From: Candidatus Dechloromonas phosphoritropha | Lineage (GTDB): Bacteria > Pseudomonadota > Gammaproteobacteria > Burkholderiales > Rhodocyclaceae | Assembly: GCA_016722705.1 (NCBI GenBank) | Contig: JADKGN010000005.1 | Span: 186,001 to 250,000, forward strand | Direction: 5' to 3' | DNA length: 64,000 nucleotides | In this document: piece after piece, positions 43,590 to 52,937 of the stretch | Layout of the letters: the number at the start of each line of letters is the position of its first letter | How positions within the stretch are numbered: the first letter of the stretch is position 1 | Translations under genes and position numbers: made by a program | Notes under the pieces: generated by a model | Database searches by the model: none | Seen by the model: only the letters and a program-made list of their open reading frames with translations | What the model was told of the DNA's origin: nothing

Positions 43590-44340
43590 ATGCCAATATC
43601 GTTTCTCAGCTGACGGACTACATTCATGGTGCTGATTTCCTTGGCGCCGCCCGACGTGACCCCCGGTTTTTCACCCAAAACCGTGTGTTGCCCTCCACAA
43701 ATCTGATCGCATTCCTGCTTACCGGTATTCGCGGCGCAGTTCAGGCTGAGTTCGATTCCTTCTTTGCCCTGCTTGCCGGAAGAACCCGTCTGTGTCGGGT
43801 GATCACGGCCAGTGCCTTCTCGAAGGCGCGTCGCCATCTACTCGTCAATCCCTTCGATCTGCTCAATGTGGAACTGTTGCGTCTGGTCGATGAGGTCATT
43901 CCTCAGCAGCCCGACGAGCAAGGCTTGCGGGTCTTGGCGGCAGATGCATCGAAGGTTCGCCTGACCTTGCTTGACCCAGAAGGGCGACGCCATATTCGGG
44001 AGGTGGTGATCTTCGGTTTGTTTCGACCAGGGATCGCATTGTTCGACTCGCTGATTTTGCACAGTTCGCTGATCGGCGAACGTCAGATGTTGTTTGAGCG
44101 GCTTGACCGGCTCGGTGCCCAGGACATGTTGGTGCTTGATCGGGGATATCCGGGGGCCTGGCTGGTCGCGGCCCTGCGGCATCGGGGTATTCCCTTTTTG
44201 CATGCGCTGTGATTCGTCCGCTTCTTTTTCCGCCATCCCCCAGTTCATGCGATCCGGCCTCGATGAGGCGCAGGTGACATTGCCGCCACCCCACCGTCAG
44301 GATGCCATTAACTATGAGTGTCCGCGGCAGCCTTCTACGG
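43590..44340 (+). pseudogene. IS4-family transposase, N-terminal part
   Basis: The frame contains the IS4-type N-terminal region (FFTQNRVLPSTNLIAFLLTG, ASAFSKARRHLLVNPFDLLN) and the catalytic aspartates in VLAADASKVRL and DMLVLDRGYPGAWLVAAL. A frameshift at about 44210 moves the continuation (FMRSGLDEAQVTLPP, STVRRIRQLV) to another frame. Similarity ends before 44484, where the IS256 copy B starts. The C-terminal part is at 47120-47627. Confidence 0.85.
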
Positions 44341-44483
44341 TTCGTCGGATTCGTCAGTTAGTGCAACATCCGTTCTGTAAATTCTTTGCCTGTTGGTTTT
44401 GCGTGGCTGTGCTGGCCGGAGCGATGAGGGCGCGTAGCGCCCGAAGCGCGGAGGACGGCACAGCCGCGCGGCGAAACGATTGA

Positions 44484-45846
44484 GTCCCTAAACTGCTGTA
44501 AATCGGGTGGCAGGTAGCCACCGCTTCGATTCGGTAAACTGACGTTGCGAGACGATCGATAACCGAAGGAGAGAAGCGATGACTGGGTATGAGGTTAGCG
44601 TAGGAACGGACTTGCTGCCAGTGCTTTTAAACGGGCAGGACGGGCTGGCGAAACTGGTGGAAGCGGTGCTCAATCAAGTACTGGAGGCGCAGGTGACGGA
44701 AACGCTGGGGGCGACGCGGCACGAGCGCACGGACGAACGGGCCGGCTATCGCAACGGCTACCGGCCACGCACCCTTTACACGCGGGTTGGGCCGGTGACG
44801 CTGCTGGTGCCGCAGACGCGGGACGGCAGCTTTTCGACGGACATCTTCAAGCGCTACCAGCGGAGCGAGCAGGCCTTCGTTCTGGCGCTCATGGAAATGG
44901 TCGTGCACGGTGTCTCGACGCGCAAGGTCTCGGCGATCACCGAAGAGCTGTGCGGCGCCAGCTTCTCCAAATCGATGGTGAGCGCACTGTGCGCCGGACT
45001 GGAACCGCGGGTCAGCGCGTTCAACGAACGGCGGCTGGACGGCGAGTATCCCTTCGTGCTGGTCGATGCCCTGTTGATCAAGAGTCGGCAAGAAGATCGT
45101 GTGGTTTCGCGTGCCGTGCTGACCGTCTCAGGCATCCGCTCCGATGGCTTCCGGGAGATTCTGGGCGTGCGGATCGGCGACACCGAGAGCTTCGCCACCT
45201 GGGACGAGACCTTCCGCTGGCTCAGAGGGCGCGGCCTCAAGGGCACGCAGTTCATCATCTCGGACGACCACGGCGGCCTGCGTGAAGCGGCAGCGCGGCA
45301 CTTTCAGGGGCCAGCTGGCAACGCTGTCAGGTGCATCTGATGCGCAACATTCTGGGCCAATGCAACACCCGCCACCGCGCCGAGGTGGCAGCTGCCGTCA
45401 AGCTCGTGCTGCAGGCGCCCGATTTGGTCGAGGCCAAGCGCCGCCTGGCGGAATTCACCGAGCGCTTCGCCAAGAGCGCCCCCAAAGCGGTGGCCTGCCT
45501 CGAAGCAGGATTCGAGGATGCCATGGCGGTAATGGTCTTGCCCGAGAAGTATCGCAAGCGGCTACGCACAACGAACATGCAGGAGCGGCTCAACGAGGAA
45601 ATTCGCCGGCGGGAGCGCGTGATCCGCATCTTCCCCAACGACGAGTCAGCCTTGCGCCTGATCGGCGCTCTGCTGGCCGAACAGAATGAGGCTTGGCAGG
45701 AACGGAAGTACCTCGACATGGATGAATTCAAGGAGTGGGCGGCTTCCCGCGCCGCAGCTAGCGAGGGCAACAACGTTGTTGCCCTCGCTAGCTGAAAACC
45801 ATTCGTCATTCATCGGATCGAAGAGTATTTACAGCAGATTTTGGAC
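44484..45846 (+). mobile_element. IS256-family insertion sequence, copy B
   Basis: Same element as 39854-41217 in opposite orientation, ends GTCCCTAAACTGCTGTAAAT and ATTTACAGCAGATTTTGGAC. It is one base shorter because of a lost G at about 45308-45311. Confidence 0.9.
44579..45795 (+). pseudogene. IS256-family transposase with a one-base deletion
   Basis: The first 247 residues match the intact copy A, with one change (LLPVLL for LLPGLL). The run of five G before CCAGCTGG is only four here, so the frame shifts after AARHFQG and stops at 45340. The rest continues in another frame (45331-45795, HLMRNILGQCNTRHRAEVAA onward). The catalytic glutamate is therefore not translated with the first part. 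Confidence 0.93.
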
Positions 45847-45930
45847 TTGACTGGCGAAACATTGACAGGCTACTCCCGCAGGCGATTTCTTCGGGGCATT
45901 CTTAGCCATTCCCACGAAAGAATCGACAGC

Positions 45931-47097
45931 ATGGCACAACGCGTAGAACATCACCCTCTGGATGCCGCTTTTGCGGCGCTGCTAAACAACGGTCTGGATG
46001 GCGCCGGCGAAGCCCTGCGTATCCTAGTCAACGAGGCCAGCCGGATCGAGCGCAACCTTTTTCTCAATGCCCAACCCCATGAACGTACCGTCGAGCGCAC
46101 TGATTACGCCAACGGCTTCAAGCCCAAAACGATGATGACCCGCGTCGGCGAACTGACCTTTGACGTCCCTCAGGTGCGCGGCGGTGGCTTCTATCCCAGC
46201 GCCTTGGAGAAAGGGTCGCGTACCGAGCAGGCGCTCAATATCGCCTTGGCCGAAATGTATGTACAGGGGGTTTCCACACGCAAGGTGATCACCGTCCTGC
46301 AAGCCTTGCTTGGGCCAGCGGTGTCGATTTCGTCGACGCAGGTGAGTCGCGCTGCCGAACAACTGGATGCGGGTTTGGCCGTCTGGCGTGAGCGACCGCT
46401 CGATGAGCCCTCGATCGCCTGACGCAAGAGGCGCTCCGCTTCGCTTTTATCCGGCGCATTGAAGATCGCCCGAATCCGCTGCGCCACGGGTTTGCGCTGA
46501 TCGAGACGTGTGACATACGACTGCGCGTTCTGTTGCAGGTGGAACTGGCAACGTTGCCAAGGCACGCTGGGCAGGGTCGCGCGGCGAGCCGCATTGAGTC
46601 CGGCATGTGCATCGGCGATGATCATCTTGACGCCCTTGAGTCCTCGCCGCACCAGGCTATCCAGGAAAGCCCGCCAATGCACCTCTGCCTCGGACAAGGC
46701 AACAGAAACCCCGAGCACCCGGCGATGACCGCTGTGCGTGATGCCCACCGCCACCAGCACGGCACAATCGACTAGTTGGCCACCCTCGCGCACCCGCTCA
46801 TAGCGCGCATCGAGAAAGACATAAGGCGGCTGGCGGACCGAGGCGCCCAAACTTGCCCAGTGGGGCGAGGAAAATCTGCCAGAGGGCTTCGCTGTCTTTA
46901 ATTGGCCAGTGGCCCAACGCGTCCGGTTGCGCACGACCAACGGCCTCGAACGCATTAACCGCGAGATCAAACGCCGTACCCGGGTGGCTTCCATCTTCCC
47001 CAACACCGCTTCCTGCCTCCGCCTCGTCTCAGCGCTCCTCGCCGAATGCGATGAGGACTGGATGACCGGGAAAATCTATCTCAACCTCAAAGACTGA
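45931..47097 (+). pseudogene. Second IS256-family transposase with an inverted middle
   Basis: A different IS256-type transposase in three parts. The N-terminal part (45931-46400, plus) ends at AVWRERPLDE. The middle (about 46405-46845) is present on the minus strand: PPYVFLDARYERVREGGQLV, MIIADAHAGLNAARRA, WQRCQFHLQQNAQSYVTRLD and SEAERLLRQAIE. The C-terminal part is again on the plus strand (about 46850-47097): GEENLPEGFAVFNW, RTTNGLERINREIKRRTRVA and DWMTGKIYLNLKD. Turning the middle around gives one coherent transposase, so an internal inversion of about 440 bases has happened. Confidence 0.88.
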
Positions 47098-47119
47098 GCC
47101 CATCCCAATGGAATCGCCT

Positions 47120-47627
47120 GAGAACTTTTACAGAAAAAAAGTTGCGCTGCCATTCGTCAGGTGACACTGACTGGTCAGCTACGGGTGGGTGATGACGTCC
47201 TTGCTTGATACCTCGTTGGATCCGGCCACAGACTTTTCGGCGCTTTATCACAGTTGTTGGCGTATCGGAGAGGCGTTCAAGCGTATCAAGCACCGGCTCA
47301 ATCTGGAGCACACGTCCGGGCTGACTTGGCTGGCCGCCTGCCAGGACGGTGGGTGACAATCTCAACGCCTTGGCCTCCTGTTTGGCTGCCGAGGAGAGGC
47401 TGGCCGGCAATTCACAATGGCGAGTGAATCGGACACTGGCCTTCAATACCGTACGCCGACTCTTGGCTCGGGTCCTGGCAGGGGTGCAGAAAATCACCAC
47501 CTGGGTCACAACGGAAATCTTCTCGGAAATCGTCAAAAACCTCCAGAAATTCATCCCTGATCGATGCCGACCTCGTCCAAATCAGCGGAAACCTCACTTG
47601 TCTCATGCATATAAACCTGCCGTATGA
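47120..47627 (+). pseudogene. IS4-family transposase, C-terminal part
   Basis: Across two frames this reads VMTSLLDTSLDPATDFSALY, then WRIGEAFKRIKHRLNLEHTS with the glutamate motif region, GLTWLAACQD, and finally RVNRTLAFNTVRRLLARVLA and PRPNQRKPHLSHAYKP. It completes the IS4 transposase that begins at 43590. Frameshifts lie near 47190 and 47350. Confidence 0.85.
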
Positions 47628-47651
47628 CCTCGTGTTAAGTTGCGAGGATTG

Positions 47652-47835
47652 AGGTGTCATGGCTGGGAATACCGTATTCAAGCGTCAGATGCTGGCGTAG
47701 CCAAGCTTCCTTCTCATTCGCCCAGGCTTCGATCTCGACGAAGGTATTCGCCCCTGAGAGCACAGCACAGACGGCAATTGTCAGCAATTCCACCCGCTTG
47801 TGTTCGACCTTCTTCATCTGTCGCGGATCACCCAC
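47652..47835 (-). pseudogene. ISAs1-family transposase, N-terminal piece
   Basis: Reads DPRQMKKVEHKRVELLTIAV, CAVLSGANTFVEIEAWANEK and LEYGIPSHDT, the H-repeat-type N-terminus of ISAs1 transposases. It continues in frame at 43470 after removal of the IS4 element. An in-frame stop lies just upstream of 47835, so the first residues are also damaged. Confidence 0.88.
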
Positions 47836-47947
47836 ACCAACTCAGATATCCAACAGCCGAACCGTGTTTCCTGTCGCTATGGAAAAACTCCAAAAAGCCA
47901 GGAAACTACACAAATCAAGGGGCTGTGAACATAGATGGTCGCCCCTC

Positions 47948-48328
47948 GTTTGCCAAGCCTTCAGTCCGTGACGTTCAACAGGTGGAGATTGCAGCCATAG
48001 ATCCGGACTTTGATCGAGGCCACAGCCTCTGTCCCTGATGGAATATGCAGATCGGTCGCTCAACAGCCTCCAGTACCCGAAGTACGAAGTTCACAGCAGC
48101 ATTCACCGATCCCGGTCTGACCTGTCTCGCCATCACGTCATGATTGCCTGTGCAATTGGTGGTTCTCCTTGAAGTTTGCTGCCGTTGTATTGCTACCTTG
48201 CAGGGTTATCCACGGGGCCGATAGCCGAAGGTCCTTTTAGACCGTAGGGCAGCGGCACGGTGGATAACCCGTATTCATGCCGCCGATCCATAGCAGGGTT
48301 CGTAGTCTCGCTCGTGGGCCAAGAGTGC
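47948..48328 (-). ncRNA. Candidate guide-RNA (bridge/seek RNA) region of the IS1111-type element
   Basis: The region between the recombinase stop and the inverted repeat has no gene. It contains a hairpin with an 11-base perfect stem: GGGTTATCCAC (48203-48213) and GTGGATAACCC (48260-48270). In the IS1111 group the guide RNA that pairs with target and donor DNA is encoded downstream of the recombinase, so this is where such an RNA would lie. The RNA itself is not proven. Confidence 0.4.
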
Positions 48329-49303
48329 TCAAACAATTCGAGCGTTCTTGTTGACCTGTGCCACCGCAGCCACGTTTTTGTGACGTCGCCCCATAACCTC
48401 TGCGAGCCAACTTCCGGTATAGGCTGCTTTGCGCTCGGCAACACGGATTACGGCTCGAGCTCCGTGGATCAGCAGGGTCCGCAGATACGTGTCGCCACGT
48501 TTGCTGATGCCCAACAGTGTTTGCTTGCCGCCGCTGGAATTCTGTCGTGGCACCAGCCCCAACCAAGCCGCCAGTTGTCGGCCATTCTCAAAGTTCCGCG
48601 CATTGCCGATCGATGCCACCAGGGCGCTTGCCGTGATCGGACCAATGCCGGGAATCTGCGCTAACTTTCTACTCGCCACGCTCTCCCGGTGCCACGCTTG
48701 GATTTGTATTTCCAACTCATGAACCTGCCGGTCCAACTCTTTGAGGTGGTCACCAAGGCGTGCAAGTAGTTGGCGAAACATGCCTGGCAACCCATTCTCA
48801 CCATCCTCCAGAACCTCAGGTAGGCGCTTACCGATGTACCCAATGCCTTGTGGGATGATGATGCCGTATTCGGCCAGTAGACCACGAATCTGGTTGGCCT
48901 GAGCTGTTCTCGCCTTGACGAAGCCTTGGCGGGCGCGATGCAGTGCCAGAACGGCCTGCTGCTCGCCGGTCTTGATTGGCACAAAACGTATGTTTGGCCG
49001 ACCCGCCGCCTCACAAATTGCCTCGGCGTCGGCTACATCATTCTTATTGTTTTTTACATACGGCTTCACAAACTGCGGAGCCATCAGTTTCACCGTATGG
49101 CCCATCGCCTGCAGTTTGTTCACCCAAAAATGAGCGCCACCACAGGCTTCCATGCCGATCAGGCAGGACTGGAAATTGGCAAAAAACGGCAATACCTGAT
49201 CGCGCTTCAATTGCTTCTTGAGTACCACCTTGCCCCGTTCATCAACGCCATGAACCTGAAAAACCTGTTTCGCCAGATCAATGCCAACTGTCGTAATCTT
49301 CAT
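48329..49303 (-). pseudogene. IS110-family (IS1111-type) transposase with a premature stop near the end
   Basis: A 324-residue frame with both IS110 domains. The N-terminal RuvC-like part has GIDLAKQVFQVHGVDERG, CLIGMEACGGAHFWVNKL and KNNKNDVADAEAICEA. The C-terminal part has IPGIGPITASALVASIG and NSSGGKQTLLGISKRGDTYL with the serine region. The frame stops at ARIV, but the next codons in frame read ALLAHERDYEPC. A TGG to TGA change at 48329-48331 has therefore removed the last 12 or so residues. Activity may or may not be retained. Confidence 0.85.
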
Positions 49304-49435
49304 CTCGGTCGCTCCTCTCCCTCAGTGGAATATTGCTATCGCCACTTTGGCATGTTGATGCCGTTTCTGGGAGGGGCGACCATCCCTTTAGCCACCTTCG
49401 TAAGCCATTGATCGTCAGAGACTATTTTTGAGGGT

Positions 49436-49782
49436 GTACAACAGTGGCATTCATGCGATTGCCGCGCCACTCACGCGCAACGGCCTCGAAGTTTTTTTCC
49501 GCCTTGAGGCGCGCGGTAATCTTGCCAACCTTGCGAACCATGCAGAGATCAACCTCGTCACGAAGCTGTTCGCGCGCTTGATCGCGAGCCTTACGAGCGG
49601 CTTCCAGCGTCACCTTGGGGTAGATCCCCAGGCCAGTGTCTCTTCTGCTTCCTGGCGAAACGATAGGCGAGGCGCCAATACTTTCCGCCCTTGGGATCGA
49701 CCAGCATGAACATGCCCCCGCGGTCAGTCAGCTTGAAAGCCTTGTCGGCAGCCTTAACTTTCTTGACCACAACGGCGGTCAG
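49436..49782 (-). pseudogene. P4-type integrase, N-terminal remnant
   Basis: Reads LTAVVVKKVKAADKAFKLTD, RGGMFMLVDPKGGKYWRLAY, RFARKQK, then after a frameshift at about 49625 GIYPKVTLEAARKARDQARE and FEAVAREWRGN. This is the DUF4102 arm-binding domain and the start of the core-binding domain of tRNA-targeting integrases. The catalytic domain is gone. It lies 190 bases downstream of tRNA-Val in the same orientation, the usual place for such an integrase. Confidence 0.8.
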
Positions 49783-49904
49783 CTTTTCGATGCCCGTATC
49801 ATCCCTTCTGTTGGTATCAACATTGCTGGTATCGGATATACCAGCTAGTGTACCAACCGTTTGTTGGTACTTGAATGGTATTGGATGTTACGGGATGCTA
49901 CAAG

Positions 49905-49934
49905 AAAACCCCCGGGATGCTTTAATTTCCGGGG
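49905..49934 (-). terminator. Terminator downstream of tRNA-Val
   Basis: On the minus strand the arms CCCCGG (49934-49929) and CCGGGG (49915-49910) pair across a 13-base AT-rich loop and are followed by TTTT within GTTTTC. It lies about 40 bases after the tRNA 3' end. Confidence 0.65.
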
Positions 49935-49971
49935 CTTTTGCTATGGGGCGATACTCGGTGATGCTAAGTTT

Positions 49972-50047
49972 TGGTGGGTGCTGAGGGGTTCGAACCCCCG
50001 ACATCCAGCTTGTAAGGCTAGCGCTCTACCAACTGAGCTAAGCACCC
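49972..50047 (-). tRNA. tRNA-Val (anticodon UAC)
   Basis: The minus strand reads GGGTGCTTAGCTCAGTTGG at the 5' end, has an anticodon loop CTTACAA with anticodon TAC, a T-arm GGGGGTTCGAACCCC, and the acceptor 3' strand AGCACCC followed by A and an encoded CCA (76 bases). The acceptor, D, anticodon and T stems all pair. Its 5' end lies 8 bases after the hupB stop, so it may be co-transcribed with hupB. Confidence 0.95.
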
Positions 50048-50055
50048 GAATCCGG

Positions 50056-50328
50056 TCAGTTGAGGTCATCTTTGAGGGTCTTGCCGGGTGTGAACTTTGG
50101 CACCTTGGCAGCCGCTATATTCAGTGACTCGCCGGTACGTGGGTTGCGCCCAGTGCGGGCAGCGCGCTCGCCGACGGAAAAAGTGCCGAAGCCGATCAGG
50201 CTGACGCTATCGCCAGCCTTGAGGGCGTCCTTGACGACAGTAAGCGTGGCATCGAGTGCGCGGGCGGAGGCTGCCTTGGAAAGTTCGGTACGCGCAGCAA
50301 TCGCGTCGACCATTTCAGATTTGTTCAT
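50056..50328 (-). CDS. hupB: DNA-binding protein HU-beta
   Basis: A histone-like nucleoid protein of 90 residues that binds DNA as a dimer: MNKSEMVDAIAARTELSKAA, VSLIGFGTFSVGERAARTGR with the DNA-binding arm, NPRTGESLNIAAAKVPKFTP and GKTLKD. The ATG at 50328 has AAAGGGG upstream and gives the normal HU length; the longer open frame to 50463 is not coding. It follows lon, as in many proteobacteria. Confidence 0.96.
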   Translation of the reverse strand: MNKSEMVDAIAARTELSKAASARALDATLTVVKDALKAGDSVSLIGFGTFSVGERAARTGRNPRTGESLNIAAAKVPKFTPGKTLKDDLN

Positions 50329-50490
50329 GGAATCCCCTTTAGGTTGGAAAAACGACATCAAAATTTGTTCGCGGAACGATTTATATCTCTGCCGAAATCC
50401 TTGTGTCAAGCGGATTCTGGGAGGTTTTGCCGGGCACGATAAAGCCAGTAAACAGGCCAACACAGTACGCAGGCATGCTTCCTTTCCAAA

Positions 50491-52905
50491 TCAATGGGTA
50501 AGGACCATTTGTGTAGGCGCATTCTCGGGACCGGCCGCCAACGCTGTACCATCATCGCCTTGCTCCGCCAATGCCTCCGGCTTGCGCGCCAGCGCCCTCT
50601 CAAGTACCTGGTCGATCCACTTGACGGGCACGATCTCGATCTTGTTCTTGATGTTATCCGGGATTTCGGCTAGATCCTTGACGTTCTCTTCCGGAATCAA
50701 CGCCGTCTTGAGGCCTCCACGCACCGCTGCCAGCAGCTTTTCCTTAAGGCCGCCGATTGCGAGAACCTCACCCCGCAGCGTAATCTCTCCGGTCATGCAG
50801 ACGTCGCAACGGACCGGAATACCCGTGTAGGCTGAAACCAACGCCGTGGTCATGGTGATGCCGGCAGAGGGGCCGTCCTTGGGCGTAGCGCCCTCCGGTA
50901 CATGGATGTGGATGTCAGTCTTCTCGAAGGCCTCGTCCCGGATTCCAAGGCGACGGGCGCGGGCGCGGACGACCGACCGGGCGGCTTCGACCGATTCCTT
51001 CATGACGTCGCCCAGCGAACCGGTGCGCAGGATGTTGCCCTTTCCGGGCATGTTGGCGCACTCGATGGTCAGCAGTTCGCCGCCGACTTCGGTCCATGCC
51101 AAGCCGGTGACCTGGCCAATCTGGTTTTCATTTTCAGCCATGCCGAAGCTGTAACGCCGGACACCGAGGAATTTGTCCAGATTTCGGGCATTGACCAGCA
51201 TCTTGCTGCTGCGCTTCTTCAGAACCAGCGTCTTGACGACCTTGCGGCAGATTTTCGAGATTTCCCGCTCGAGCGCACGAACGCCGGCTTCCCGCGTGTA
51301 ATAGCGGACGATGTCGCGGACCGCGCTGTCGGCGACGGCCAGTTCGGTCAGCTTGAGACCGTTGTTCTTCAACTGCTTGGGCAGCAGATAGCGCATGGCG
51401 ATACTGACCTTTTCGTCCTCCGTGTAGCCGGAGAGGCGGATGACTTCCATGCGGTCGAGCAGCGGTGCCGGGATGTTCATCGTATTGGCGGTCGCCACGA
51501 ACATAACGTCTGAGAGGTCGAAGTCGACTTCAACGTAGTGATCCTGGAAAGTGTGGTTCTGTTCCGGATCGAGCACTTCGAGCAGTGCCGACGAGGGATC
51601 ACCGCGGAAGTCCTGGCCCAGCTTGTCGACTTCGTCGAGCAGGAACAGCGGATTGCGCACGCCGACCTTGGTCAGGCTCTGCAGGATCTTGCCCGGCATC
51701 GAACCGATGTAGGTGCGGCGGTGGCCACGGATTTCGGCCTCGTCGCGTACGCCGCCGAGCGCCATGCGCACAAACTTGCGGTTGGTTGCCCTGGCGATCG
51801 ACTGGCCGAGCGAGGTCTTGCCAACGCCCGGGGGACCGACGAGGCAGAGGATAGGGGCCTTGACCTTATCAACGCGTTGCTGCACGGCGAGATACTCGAC
51901 AATCCGCTCCTTGACCTTTTCCAACCCGAAGTGATCAGCATCTAGTACCCTCTCGGCCTCGCGCAGATCCTTATTGGTCCGCGTCTTCTTGCGCCAAGGC
52001 AAGCCGACCAGAGTCTCGATGAAGTTGCGAACGACCGTGGCTTCGGCCGACATCGGCGACATCAGGCGCAACTTCTTTATCTCGCCGAGAGCCTTCGCCA
52101 GGCCTTCCCTGCTCATCCCCGCGGCCTTGATCTTGCGGTCCAGTTCCTCGAGGTCGGCGCCTTCCTCGCCTTCGCCAAGTTCCTTCTGGATTGCCTTGAC
52201 CTGCTCGTTGAGGTAATACTCGCGCTGGCTCTTTTCCATCTGACGCTTGACGCGGCCACGGATACGCTTCTCGACCTGGAGAATGTCGATTTCCGATTCC
52301 AGTTGCGAAAGCAGGCGGTCGATGCGCTCGCGGACGCTGTCCATTTCCAGCACCTCTTGCTTCTGCTCGAGCTTGAGCGGCAGATGGGCGGCAATGGTGT
52401 CCGCTAGGCGTCCAGCGTCCTCGATGCCCGTGATCGACGACAGAACCTCGGGTGGAATTTTCTTGTTCAGCTTGACGAACTGGTCGAACTGGGCAACGAC
52501 GGCGCGGCGCATCGCCTCGATCTCGTGGTCGTCGACTCCGGATTGCGGCAACGGGGCAGCCGTCGCCATGAATACGGACGATTGCACCTCGATGGCTTCG
52601 ACGCGAGCACGCTGCGTGCCTTCGACCAGAACCTTGACGGTGCCGTCGGGCAGCTTGAGCATCTGCAGGATATTAGCCAGACAACCGATGCGGTAAAGAT
52701 CTTCTGGCTCCGGTTCATCCTTGGCGGCCGATTTTTGGGCCAGCAGCAGAATGCTCTTGCCCCCTTCCATGGCCATTTCGAGTGCCTTGATCGATTTCGG
52801 ACGACCGACGAAGAGCGGGATCACCATGTGCGGGAAGACGACGACATCGCGCAGGGGGAGCAGCGGCAGCTCGACGGTTTCAGGGAGGGTGTGGGGGTTC
52901 GACAT
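50491..52905 (-). CDS. lon: ATP-dependent protease Lon
   Basis: An AAA+ serine protease that degrades misfolded and regulatory proteins. It has 804 residues: an N-terminal substrate-binding domain (LPLLPLRDVVVFPHMVIPLF), an AAA+ module with Walker A LVGPPGVGKTSLGQSIA and Walker B PLFLLDEVDKLGQDFRG, and a protease domain with the catalytic serine in PKDGPSAGITMTTAL and the lysine in GGLKEKLLAA. A sigma-32-like promoter lies directly upstream. It belongs to the tig-clpP-clpX-lon-hupB cluster of protein quality control. Confidence 0.98.
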   Translation of the reverse strand: MSNPHTLPETVELPLLPLRDVVVFPHMVIPLFVGRPKSIKALEMAMEGGKSILLLAQKSAAKDEPEPEDLYRIGCLANILQMLKLPDGTVKVLVEGTQRARVEAIEVQSSVFMATAAPLPQSGVDDHEIEAMRRAVVAQFDQFVKLNKKIPPEVLSSITGIEDAGRLADTIAAHLPLKLEQKQEVLEMDSVRERIDRLLSQLESEIDILQVEKRIRGRVKRQMEKSQREYYLNEQVKAIQKELGEGEEGADLEELDRKIKAAGMSREGLAKALGEIKKLRLMSPMSAEATVVRNFIETLVGLPWRKKTRTNKDLREAERVLDADHFGLEKVKERIVEYLAVQQRVDKVKAPILCLVGPPGVGKTSLGQSIARATNRKFVRMALGGVRDEAEIRGHRRTYIGSMPGKILQSLTKVGVRNPLFLLDEVDKLGQDFRGDPSSALLEVLDPEQNHTFQDHYVEVDFDLSDVMFVATANTMNIPAPLLDRMEVIRLSGYTEDEKVSIAMRYLLPKQLKNNGLKLTELAVADSAVRDIVRYYTREAGVRALEREISKICRKVVKTLVLKKRSSKMLVNARNLDKFLGVRRYSFGMAENENQIGQVTGLAWTEVGGELLTIECANMPGKGNILRTGSLGDVMKESVEAARSVVRARARRLGIRDEAFEKTDIHIHVPEGATPKDGPSAGITMTTALVSAYTGIPVRCDVCMTGEITLRGEVLAIGGLKEKLLAAVRGGLKTALIPEENVKDLAEIPDNIKNKIEIVPVKWIDQVLERALARKPEALAEQGDDGTALAAGPENAPTQMVLTH

Positions 52906-52937
52906 TAAGATGCCTTTGAAATAGGTATACCCCCGTT

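Larger units (their letters stand above)
43471..47651 (+). mobile_element. IS4-family element inserted in the ISAs1 gene (with IS256 DNA inside)
   Basis: The ends are CAATCCTCTTGAGTTAGCG at the left and, read on the other strand from the right, CAATCCTCGCAACTTAACACG. The 10-base sequence AGGTGTCATG flanks both ends (43461-43470 and 47652-47661), a perfect target duplication of the length known for some IS4 families. Excising the element restores the ISAs1 frame (GIPSHDT joined to FGRLF). The IS4 transposase itself is split by IS256-type DNA. Confidence 0.88.
47935..49383 (-). mobile_element. IS1111-type (IS110-family) insertion sequence
   Basis: A 13-base inverted repeat, ATGGTCGCCCCTC at 47935-47947 and GAGGGGCGACCAT at 49371-49383, brackets the recombinase gene. 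Subterminal repeats of this size are typical of the IS1111 subgroup. The exact ends, a few bases outside, are not determined. A non-coding stretch of about 380 bases follows the gene. Confidence 0.8.
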
